From an uncultured Lachnoanaerobaculum sp. (GTDB lineage: Bacteria; Bacillota; Clostridia; Lachnospirales; Lachnospiraceae): a stretch of 27,833 nucleotides of DNA. The notes below the pieces were generated by a model. The model was not told where the DNA came from. It made no database searches and saw only the letters and a program-made list of their open reading frames with translations. The translations under genes were made by a program, and so were the position numbers. The stretch is from contig CALALP010000067.1 in assembly GCA_937925515.1 (NCBI GenBank), forward strand, positions 1 to 27,833, read 5' to 3'. Below are positions 15,541-22,410 of this stretch, in pieces (within the stretch, counting starts at the first letter, position 1; every line of letters begins with the position of its first letter).

Positions 15541-16791
15541 CTAGAAATTGGTTAATTTAGCTAAATCTTTATAAAAATCAGGATAGGAGATATTAACACA
15601 GTCCTTATTTAATATATTTAAATTTAAATCATCATATAGGGATAAAATAGAAAATGTCATTGCTATTCTATGGTCATTGTAGGTGTTAATTTTGGCATTA
15701 TGAAGTTTTTTAACACCTTTAATAATCATGCCGTCATCAGTTTCTTTGACATTTGCACCGAGTTTACTTAATTCAGTTGTCATTGCTCTTATTCTATTAG
15801 TTTCTTTAACCCTAAGTTCCCCTGCATCTTTTATAATGGTAGTTCCCTCTGATACGCAGGCAAGGGCGGCAATTATAGGAAGTTCATCTATAAGTTGTGG
15901 GATTATTTCGCCACTTATTTTAGTACCATGTAATTGTGAATGTCTCACTAAAATATCAGCAGCAGGCTCTCCATTTTCTATGTTCTTAGGAAAAATTTCA
16001 AGTTTTGCTCCCATTGACTTTAATACCTTTAGTATTCCGGTTCTTGTAGGGTTAATGCCTACATTTTTAATAAGTATTTCAGAGTTCTTTACAAGAATTC
16101 CTGCTACAATAAAAAATGCGGCTGAAGATATATCTCCAACAATATTTAGATTAAGAGCATATAGAGAATCACATTTTCTAATAGTTGAACAAGTACCATT
16201 ACAACTAATATCTGCACCAAAGTTTTTTAGCATGATTTCAGTATGATTTCTTGATAATGTAGGTTCTATAACACTTGTTTTTGAATCTGCAAAAAGCCCT
16301 GCAAGTAAAATAGCAGACTTTACTTGTGCACTTGCAACAGGAGAAATATATTCTATGCCATTAAGCTTTGAGGGGAAAATCTTAATTGGAAAGCTACTTA
16401 TATTAGCCCCCATTTCTTTAAGTGGATTTATAATGCGATTCATAGGTCTTTTTTTTAAAGACTCATCGCCTGTAAGAGTGGAACTAAAGTTTTGACCTGC
16501 AAGTATTCCACTCATAAGTCTTATGGTAGTACCACTGTTTTTACAATCTAAAGGTTCTAAGGGCTTTTTAAGTGAATAAAGCCCTTTGCCGTTAATCTTA
16601 ATAGTATTATTTTCAATATCAATGTCAACTCCCATTTTAGAAAAGCAATTTATAGTTGCCATGCAATCAGCATTAAAAGAAAAACCATTTATAATAGTAG
16701 TTCCTTCTGCTATTGAGCCAAGCATTATGCTCCTATGAGATATTGATTTATCGCCTGAAACTTTCAAGTTTCCTTTAAGTGGTTTAGTCAT
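15541..16791 (-). CDS. aroA: 3-phosphoshikimate 1-carboxyvinyltransferase (EPSP synthase)
   Basis: Sixth step of the shikimate pathway: transfers enolpyruvyl from PEP to shikimate 3-phosphate. The 416-aa product shows GDKSISHR (catalytic Lys15), NSGTTIRL, RPMNRIINPL, SAQVKSA, the general-base Asp in IDELP, VKETNR and NDHRIAM, all in order. The NSGTTIRL and SAQVK forms resemble the class II (glyphosate-tolerant) type more than the enterobacterial class I form, which is inferred from motifs only. The start at 16791 is chosen because GGAAG lies 8 nt upstream and the family begins here. It follows the COG2426 gene with one base between stop and start. No other aro gene is nearby. Confidence 0.94.
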   Translation of the reverse strand: MTKPLKGNLKVSGDKSISHRSIMLGSIAEGTTIINGFSFNADCMATINCFSKMGVDIDIENNTIKINGKGLYSLKKPLEPLDCKNSGTTIRLMSGILAGQNFSSTLTGDESLKKRPMNRIINPLKEMGANISSFPIKIFPSKLNGIEYISPVASAQVKSAILLAGLFADSKTSVIEPTLSRNHTEIMLKNFGADISCNGTCSTIRKCDSLYALNLNIVGDISSAAFFIVAGILVKNSEILIKNVGINPTRTGILKVLKSMGAKLEIFPKNIENGEPAADILVRHSQLHGTKISGEIIPQLIDELPIIAALACVSEGTTIIKDAGELRVKETNRIRAMTTELSKLGANVKETDDGMIIKGVKKLHNAKINTYNDHRIAMTFSILSLYDDLNLNILNKDCVNISYPDFYKDLAKLTNF

Positions 16792-16792
16792 A

Positions 16793-17314
16793 TTATCTTC
16801 CAAGTAATGCAGGTATGCCAAATGAAACAATCATCATAATTATACTTGCCATAAGAACACCTAAAACTGCGGCAAGAAATGATTTTTTTCTATCAAGTTC
16901 AAGTAAAGTTGCAACTAAGCAACCTGTCCAAGCACCTGTTCCGGGGAGTGGAATCCCTACAAAAAGTACAAGTCCCCAAAAACCGACTGTTTCTATTGAT
17001 TTTCTATGTTTTTGAACTTTTTTATCAAGCCAGTTTGCAAAAGAATTAAAAATCTTTACTTTTGAATCTCTCATGTAAAGATATATTTTATCAAATAAGA
17101 AAAGTACAAATGGAATAGGAATAAGATTTCCAATTATACTTATTATATAGCTTTCAATAGGATTCATATTCATTAGAGATGCCGCTATAAGACCTCCTCT
17201 AAGTTCAAGTATGGGAAAGAGTGAAATTATAAAAACTATAAGTTGTTTCCCATAAGTAAGTCCCATTAGTCCTCCCATTAGCCCTACAAGTGATTTTGCC
17301 AATTTATCTGCCAT
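16793..17314 (-). CDS. COG2426-type small multidrug-export-family membrane protein
   Basis: A 173-aa integral membrane protein with about four hydrophobic segments. It has the two conserved helical-hairpin motifs of the Sm_multidrug_ex/COG2426 family: FPILELRGGLIAAS (about residues 33-46) and GIPLPGTGAWTG (about 120-131). The lysine-rich loop KKVQKHRKS lies between them. The family name implies drug export, but the function is poorly established. It is upstream of aroA on the same strand with a 1-bp gap and a shared promoter, although no functional link to shikimate is evident. AAAGGAA precedes the ATG. Confidence 0.87.
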   Translation of the reverse strand: MADKLAKSLVGLMGGLMGLTYGKQLIVFIISLFPILELRGGLIAASLMNMNPIESYIISIIGNLIPIPFVLFLFDKIYLYMRDSKVKIFNSFANWLDKKVQKHRKSIETVGFWGLVLFVGIPLPGTGAWTGCLVATLLELDRKKSFLAAVLGVLMASIIMMIVSFGIPALLGR

Positions 17315-17417
17315 AGTAATTCCTTTCTTAAAATTTTAGTTGATATAGATAATATAATTACTTTGTGTTCATATTTTGTATTTCTCTTGAAAAATAGGTA
17401 AAATGTCAACGTGTCTG

Positions 17418-17446
17418 ATTATATCAAAATAAGTATACATTATCAA
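17418..17446 (-). promoter_or_regulatory. Promoter of the COG2426-aroA transcript
   Basis: Read on the - strand, TTGATA, a 17-bp spacer and TATAAT. The leader to the ATG at 17314 would be about 95 nt. A TATATTATC-like box closer to the gene is an alternative but lacks a -35. Confidence 0.5.
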
Positions 17447-17507
17447 GGAAAGAAAGGAATTTAGCATTATTTCTGTTTTTTGTGTAATTATTTTTCATTG
17501 TAATATT

Positions 17508-17516
17508 TGTTATAAA
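17508..17516 (+). promoter_or_regulatory. Possible extended -10 promoter of udp
   Basis: TGTTATAAA matches an extended -10 (TGn then TATAAA), about 55 bp before udp. The -35 region is poor. The bmp promoter uses the same TGTTATAAT style. This is weak evidence, offered because no better promoter was found. Confidence 0.3.
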
Positions 17517-17571
17517 ATAGGATAATAGACATGGATATGTATTTAGAACAAACTGTAAAGGAGCGTATAAT

Positions 17572-18348
17572 ATGACAGACTATACTGAGGGTTCAGGTAG
17601 ACAGTATCACACTAATTTAAAAGAGGGAGATGTTGGTAGATATGTACTTCTTCCCGGTGATCCTAAAAGATGTGAAAAGATAGCGGCATTTTTTGATAAT
17701 CCTAAATTGATTGCAGATAGCAGAGAGTATGTAACCTATACAGGAACACTTAATGGAGTAAAGGTAAGTGTTACTTCTACAGGGATAGGAGGTCCGTCGG
17801 CATCTATTGCAATATGTGAACTTGCAAAATGCGGTGTTGATACATTTATTAGAGTTGGAACTTGTGGAGGAATTAGAGAAGATATTTTAGGAGGGGACAT
17901 TGTAATAGCAAGTGGAGCAGTTAGAATGGAGGGAACTTCGAGAGAATTTGCACCAATAGAATATCCTGCAGTGGCAAACTTTGATGTAACAACTGCACTT
18001 ATAAATGCCTCAAAAGCTTTACAGCTTAAATATCATGTAGGTGTTGTACAATGTAAGGATTCATTTTTTGGTCAACATGAACCTGAGATAATGCCTGTAA
18101 GCTATGAACTCGAAAATAAATGGGAGGCTTATAAAAGAATGGGTTGTCTTGCCTCTGAAATGGAATCGGCGGCACTTTTTATAGCAGGCGATTTTCTAAG
18201 AGCTAGAGTAGGTTCTTGCTTTTTAACAGTTGCAAATCAAGAAAGAGCTAAAAAAGGTTTAGAAAATAAACAAGTACATGATACAACACTTGCTATAAAA
18301 GTAGGTATAGAGGCTATAAAAGAGCTTATAAAATTAGACAAAATGTAG
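17572..18348 (+). CDS. udp: Uridine phosphorylase
   Basis: Splits uridine with phosphate into uracil and ribose 1-phosphate, in the cytoplasm. The 258-aa product is a PNP/UDP family member with LLPGDPKRC (about residues 27-35, phosphate site), TGIGGPSASI, RVGTCGG, CKDSFFGQHEP and EMESAALF, the last being the ribose-binding Glu-Met-Glu region. AAAGGAG precedes the ATG. It opens the + strand nucleoside block. Downstream transporter genes supply its substrate, cdd makes uridine from cytidine, and deoB uses the pentose phosphate it releases. No terminator is evident before bmp. Confidence 0.93.
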   Translation: MTDYTEGSGRQYHTNLKEGDVGRYVLLPGDPKRCEKIAAFFDNPKLIADSREYVTYTGTLNGVKVSVTSTGIGGPSASIAICELAKCGVDTFIRVGTCGGIREDILGGDIVIASGAVRMEGTSREFAPIEYPAVANFDVTTALINASKALQLKYHVGVVQCKDSFFGQHEPEIMPVSYELENKWEAYKRMGCLASEMESAALFIAGDFLRARVGSCFLTVANQERAKKGLENKQVHDTTLAIKVGIEAIKELIKLDKM

Positions 18349-18373
18349 ATTTTTATGCATGTGCTTGAAAAAT

Positions 18374-18402
18374 TATACAATTACAAGATTTTATGTTATA
18401 AT
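18374..18402 (+). promoter_or_regulatory. Promoter of the nucleoside-binding lipoprotein gene
   Basis: TATACA (18374-18379), a 17-bp spacer and TATAAT (18397-18402) preceded by TGT, an extended -10. The start point would be near 18409. Confidence 0.6.
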
Positions 18403-18411
18403 GAAATCTAG

Positions 18412-18427
18412 TAGCAGATAACTGCTA
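18412..18427. repeat. TAGCAG/CTGCTA dyad at the bmp transcription start
   Basis: TAGCAG (18412-18417) and CTGCTA (18422-18427) flank ATAA. Placed a few bases after the predicted start, it would be either an operator or a 5'-end hairpin stabilising the transcript. Short, so it may be chance. Confidence 0.4.
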
Positions 18428-18461
18428 TGTGATAATATTAAATTTGTCAAAGGAGAAAAAG

Positions 18462-19598
18462 ATGAAGAAAAGATTGTTAGCATTAATTTTAACAACAGCT
18501 ATGCTTGCTATGGGATGCAGTGGAGGAAGTAAGACATCAGAAAGTACAGTAGCAGATAGTAGTTCCGTTGTTGAAACTACCAAGGCGGCTGAGGGTGAAA
18601 AATCTTCTGAAACTTCTAAAGCAGAAGAAACTAAGGCAGAGGGTACTAAGGACGCAAAGTCTGTAAAGATTGGACTTGTAACTGATGTAGGTGGTGTTAA
18701 TGACGGTTCATTTAACCAAAGTGCTTGGGTTGGCTTACAGAAAATTCAAGAGGAGTTTGGAGCAGAAGTTAAGTATCTTCAATCAGCAACAGATGCAGAC
18801 TATGCACCTAATCTCGAGGCATTTGTAGATGATGATTATGATCTTATCATAAGTGTAGGTTATATGCTTGCAGACGCTACAAAAGAGGCGGCTACTGCAC
18901 ACCCTGACAAGAAGTTTGCTATTGTAGATGATTCAAGTCTTGCAGATTTACCTAATGTTACATGTCTTTTATTTAAACAAGAGCAAGCATCATATTTAGT
19001 TGGATATGTTGCAGGTCTTATGACAAAGACAAATAAAGTAGGTTTTGTATTAGGTATGGAAAATGAAACAATGAATCAGTTTGGTTATGGTTATCTTGCA
19101 GGAGTAGTTGATGCAAATAAAGATGCAAAGATTATACAGTCAAATGCAAACTCATTTAGTGATCCTGCTATTGGTAAGACAAATGCAAATGCGGCAATTA
19201 CCAATGGAGCTGATGTTGTATTCCATGCAGCAGGAGCTACAGGACTTGGAGTTATAGAGGCTTGTAAAGAGGCAAAGGTATATGCAATAGGTGTTGACTC
19301 TGACCAAGCATCACTTGCACCTGATACTGTTATTACTTCAGCAATGAAGAGAGTTGACAATGCAGTATATGATGTTTCAGTTGCAACTATTAAGGGAGAA
19401 TTAAAGTCAGGTATCAAAGTTTATGACCTTGCAAAGGGTGGTGTTGATATAGCACCTACACAAAATCTTCTTTCAGCAGAAACAATCAAGGCAGTTGAAG
19501 ATGTAAAAGCTAAGATTATAAGTGGAGAGGTTGTAGTTCCGGCAACTAAGTCTGAGTTTGAGGCTAAGTATGGCGACATCTATGAACTTGATAAATAA
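18462..19598 (+). CDS. BMP-family nucleoside-binding lipoprotein
   Basis: Substrate-binding component of a nucleoside ABC importer of the BmpA/PnrA/YufN type, lipid-anchored outside the membrane. The 378-aa product has a signal peptide with lipobox LAMGC (Cys19) and a linker rich in Ser, Glu, Thr and Lys (about 20-65). The BMP domain follows, starting at VKIGLVTDVGGVNDGSFNQSAW, with FAIVDDSS, LFKQEQASYLVGYVAG and AAGATGLGVIEACKE. AAAGGAGAAA (18449-18458) fixes the ATG at 18462. It matches the ATPase and permeases at 22411-25943 but is separated from them by a structured repeat and the yjjI-yjjW genes. Confidence 0.92.
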   Translation: MKKRLLALILTTAMLAMGCSGGSKTSESTVADSSSVVETTKAAEGEKSSETSKAEETKAEGTKDAKSVKIGLVTDVGGVNDGSFNQSAWVGLQKIQEEFGAEVKYLQSATDADYAPNLEAFVDDDYDLIISVGYMLADATKEAATAHPDKKFAIVDDSSLADLPNVTCLLFKQEQASYLVGYVAGLMTKTNKVGFVLGMENETMNQFGYGYLAGVVDANKDAKIIQSNANSFSDPAIGKTNANAAITNGADVVFHAAGATGLGVIEACKEAKVYAIGVDSDQASLAPDTVITSAMKRVDNAVYDVSVATIKGELKSGIKVYDLAKGGVDIAPTQNLLSAETIKAVEDVKAKIISGEVVVPATKSEFEAKYGDIYELDK

Positions 19599-19655
19599 AA
19601 TATTTAGATAGTAGTTAAAATATTTATGTGGCTATTATAAAATAGCTATCTATAT

Positions 19656-19806
19656 GGGGCTGTCGCAAAAGGGCTATCCTTATATGTCTTGTCCCCCTAC
19701 GGGGGACAAGACATATAATAGAAAGTCTTTAAATTAGCAAATATAGTTTTCTCTGTATCTGTACGGTAAACATAGCTACTAGTGAAAATTAATTTTTCAA
19801 CAGCCT
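19656..19806. repeat. Structured intergenic repeat, copy 2
   Basis: About 151 bp closely matching 6755-6906. The left end is GGGGCTGTCGCAAAA. The perfect hairpin has 18 bp (19680-19697 with 19701-19718, loop TAC). The second hairpin (about 19734-19788) is less perfect, and the right end AATTTTTCAACAGCCT is degraded. Against copy 1 the long hairpin has two paired changes that keep base pairing: A6785/T6811 becomes G19686/C19712, and T6794/A6802 becomes C19695/G19703. It follows bmp and precedes yjjI. Confidence 0.85.
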
Positions 19807-19842
19807 CAATAATAAATGAATAAATAAATAAATTTTTTGTAT

Positions 19843-19921
19843 TCAAATAGCAAACATGATTTTCTCTGTTTCTCTATGGAAAACATAATTGCTAATGAAA
19901 ATTAATTTTGCGACACTCCCT
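19843..19921. repeat. Structured intergenic repeat, extra right half
   Basis: A 79-bp segment resembling only the right half of the element. AAATAGCAAACATGATTTTC is followed by GGAAAACATAATTGCTAATG and the end TTTTGCGACACTCCCT. Its terminus complements the left end of copy 2 (GTCGCAAAA) better than copy 2's own right end does, so the locus can fold as one larger element. Confidence 0.75.
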
Positions 19922-19937
19922 ACAAAAAATTTAGTAT

Positions 19938-19972
19938 TTAAGTAAAGTATAAAACCTTTATAATTTACTTAA
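19938..19972 (+). promoter_or_regulatory. Probable yjjI promoter region with a 9-bp dyad
   Basis: TTAAGTAAA (19938-19946) is the exact reverse complement of TTTACTTAA (19964-19972). Between them sits TATAAT (19959-19964, overlapping the right arm by one base), about 45 bp before yjjI. No good -35 is seen, which fits an activator-dependent or repressor-covered promoter. Confidence 0.45.
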
Positions 19973-20008
19973 GCACTAAAGATGCTTATTTATAATATGG
20001 AGGACAAT

Positions 20009-21553
20009 ATGCGTAATATTACAATGGATAGAGTAAATCAAACTAGAGAAGATATACTAGGAGTAATTAAAAGCCCAAGTCTTACACATGAGCAAAAGGT
20101 TGCAACACTTGCAATCAAAGCTGATTCACTCTTAGAAGTGCTTGATTTACCTGAGGGATTAGATGAACTCTTAAATGCACCGATTGAAACTCAGTGTATT
20201 TGCGATTTATTTGAGGGTCATGCACCACTTAGACCTAGATATATTATACCTGATTATGAAAAACTTATGAAAGAGGGTTGCAACTTTTTAAAGCTTACAC
20301 CACCTCAAGATCTTTATGAGGCAATTAACACCTTACTTATTTTCTATAAACATGTCCCAAGCGTAACAAATTATCCTGTATTTGTAGGTGCTTTAGATAA
20401 ATTACTAGAGCCATTTATAGATACCGTTTCTGAAGAACAAGCTAAAAAAATGATAAAACTTTTTATGCTCAATATAGATAGAACAGTTTTAGATTCATTT
20501 GCACATGCAAACATAGGACCTGAGGCAACTAAAGCAGGCAGACTAATACTTGAGGCAGAAACAGAGCTTAAAAATGCAGTTCCTAATATAACTTTAAAAT
20601 ATGACGAGGATATAACTCCTGATGATTTTGCAATTCAAGCCATAAAATGTGCATTATATAGTGCTAAACCAAGTTTTGCAAATCATAAGATGTTTTGTAA
20701 CGACCTCACAAAAGACTATGCAATAGCAAGTTGCTATAATGGACTTCCACTAGGGGGCGGCTCATATACCCTATGTAGACTTATCTTAGGAAATATAGCA
20801 AAAAGAGCAAAGAACATTAAGGACTTTAAAGAAAAAGAATTACCTTATGTACTTGATATTATGGCTAGATATATGGACGAAAGAATCCGTTTTGAAGTAG
20901 AAGAAAGTGGATTTTTTGAGAATAACTTTTTAGCAAAGGAGGGATTTATAAAAAGAGAGAGATTTTCTGCAATGTTTGGTCTTGTAGGACTTGCTGAGGC
21001 AGTTAATATCTTACTTGAAAAAGAGGGTAAAAACTTAAGATTTGGGCATGATGAAGTAGCAAATGATTTAGGCGTTGAAATCATGGACATTATAGATGAA
21101 TTTAATAAAAACCATGTAAATAAATACTGCGAAATATCAGGAAATCATTTCTTACTACATGCACAAGTAGGTATAGCAGAAGATAAAAATATATCTCCGG
21201 GTACTAGAATACCAATAGGAGAAGAGCCTGCTGAAGTAGTAGATCATCTTATGGTACTAAGTAGATTCCATAAGTATTTTCCGTCAGGAACAGGAGATAT
21301 ATTCCCTATTGATTTGACAGTACACAAAAATCCTGAATATGTACTTGACATAGTAAAAGGTTCTTTTAAGAAAGATTTGAGATATTTGTCTTACTATGCA
21401 AGCGATTCAGATGTAATTCGTATTACAGGATATTTAGTTAAAAGATCAGAAATGGAAAAACTTGATAAGGGACTTGCAGTTATGCATGATACTACAAGCT
21501 TAGGACTTGGAGCTGCAAAAAATGGAAAGATTCTTGAAAGGAAAGTAAGGTAA
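20009..21553 (+). CDS. yjjI: YjjI-family glycyl-radical enzyme (substrate unknown)
   Basis: A short glycyl-radical enzyme of 514 aa, the size of E. coli YjjI (about 516) and much smaller than pyruvate formate-lyase. The C-terminal radical motif is RITGY with Gly474 as the expected radical carrier. The candidate active-site cysteine is Cys242 in ASCYNGLPLGGG. The protein should be oxygen-sensitive and need activation by YjjW, encoded 4 bp later. GGAGGA (19999-20004) sets the start at ATG 20009 rather than the upstream ATG 19982, which gives the family's usual N-terminus. In E. coli, yjjI-yjjW lies beside deoCABD; here it lies among nucleoside transport genes, cdd and deoB. The reaction is not known, and a (deoxy)nucleoside or pentose-derived substrate is an inference from neighbours. 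Confidence 0.88.
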   Translation: MRNITMDRVNQTREDILGVIKSPSLTHEQKVATLAIKADSLLEVLDLPEGLDELLNAPIETQCICDLFEGHAPLRPRYIIPDYEKLMKEGCNFLKLTPPQDLYEAINTLLIFYKHVPSVTNYPVFVGALDKLLEPFIDTVSEEQAKKMIKLFMLNIDRTVLDSFAHANIGPEATKAGRLILEAETELKNAVPNITLKYDEDITPDDFAIQAIKCALYSAKPSFANHKMFCNDLTKDYAIASCYNGLPLGGGSYTLCRLILGNIAKRAKNIKDFKEKELPYVLDIMARYMDERIRFEVEESGFFENNFLAKEGFIKRERFSAMFGLVGLAEAVNILLEKEGKNLRFGHDEVANDLGVEIMDIIDEFNKNHVNKYCEISGNHFLLHAQVGIAEDKNISPGTRIPIGEEPAEVVDHLMVLSRFHKYFPSGTGDIFPIDLTVHKNPEYVLDIVKGSFKKDLRYLSYYASDSDVIRITGYLVKRSEMEKLDKGLAVMHDTTSLGLGAAKNGKILERKVR

Positions 21554-21557
21554 ATTA

Positions 21558-22400
21558 ATGAGAGTGGTAGTCAATAAGATTATCCCTTTCAGTAGCGTTG
21601 ACGGACCCGGAAACAGAACTTCTATATTTCTGCAAGGTTGTAACATCGACTGTAAGTATTGTCATAACCCTGAAACAAGAAAGGTATGTATTCATTGTGG
21701 TATATGTGTGCCGGGTTGTCCGTCAAAGGCACTTTCTATTGACCAATCCGGTAAAGTGCGTTGGAATTCAAGTTTATGTATAGATTGCGACCAATGTATA
21801 CATATATGTCCACATGATAGCTCGCCAAAAGTTATGAATCTTACAGCCGAGGAAACTTATGAGCTTGTTAAGAAACAGATACCATTTATAAGAGGTATAA
21901 CAGTGTCTGGAGGTGAGTGTATGCTCTATCCAGACTTTTTAATGCAACTATTTAAACTTGCAAGAAAAGATAATCTAAGTACTCTTATAGATAGTAATGG
22001 TACAATACTATTTGAAGATTATCCCAAGCTTATGGAAGTTGCAGACGGAGTAATGCTTGATATTAAAGCATTTTTTGATAAAGACCATATCAATGTAACA
22101 GGCTCAAGCAATAAAAATGTACTTAGAAATGCAGTTTATTTAGGAGAAACAGGAAAGCTTTTTGAAGTAAGATGTGTTATAGTTCCTGATTTATATGACG
22201 GAATGTTAAATGTCGAAAATATGGCAGATTTTTTACTTCCTCTTTATAGGAAACATGAATTTAGAATAAAATTAATAGCGTATAGAAAATTTGGAGTAAG
22301 AAAACAGTATTCCGGTTTTGTAACACCAAGTGATTTATATTTAAAAGCAATGGCGAGTATGTTGGAGGATAAGGGTTTTAAAAACATTATTATAATATAG
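21558..22400 (+). CDS. yjjW: YjjW-family glycyl-radical-enzyme activase (radical SAM)
   Basis: Radical SAM protein that should generate the glycyl radical on YjjI, cleaving S-adenosylmethionine with a 4Fe-4S cluster. The 280-aa product has the activase cluster CNIDCKYC (Cys28, Cys32, Cys35). An inserted bacterial ferredoxin-like domain carries two CxxCxxCxxxC sets: Cys44/47/50/54 and Cys74/77/80/84. The SAM-binding segment TVSGGE follows. The start SSVDGPGNRTSIFLQGC is typical of the PflA group. It lies 4 bp after yjjI, implying cotranscription and coupled translation. An ABC ATPase gene begins 10 bp after it. Confidence 0.92.
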   Translation: MRVVVNKIIPFSSVDGPGNRTSIFLQGCNIDCKYCHNPETRKVCIHCGICVPGCPSKALSIDQSGKVRWNSSLCIDCDQCIHICPHDSSPKVMNLTAEETYELVKKQIPFIRGITVSGGECMLYPDFLMQLFKLARKDNLSTLIDSNGTILFEDYPKLMEVADGVMLDIKAFFDKDHINVTGSSNKNVLRNAVYLGETGKLFEVRCVIVPDLYDGMLNVENMADFLLPLYRKHEFRIKLIAYRKFGVRKQYSGFVTPSDLYLKAMASMLEDKGFKNIIII

Positions 22401-22410
22401 GGGGTAAACT

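Noticed and set aside
16792..16830. 13-residue N-terminal extension of aroA
   Set aside because: It overlaps the end of the COG2426 gene in another frame, and GGAAG is placed correctly for the ATG at 16791.
6755..19921. A complete insertion sequence defined by the two repeats as ends
   Set aside because: The two copies carry both ends each and enclose ordinary housekeeping genes with no transposase; they are separate short elements.
20009..21553. Pyruvate formate-lyase or a truncated relative
   Set aside because: No Cys-Cys pair is present in the active-site region, and the 514-aa length, motifs and neighbours match the YjjI family; it is a full-length member.
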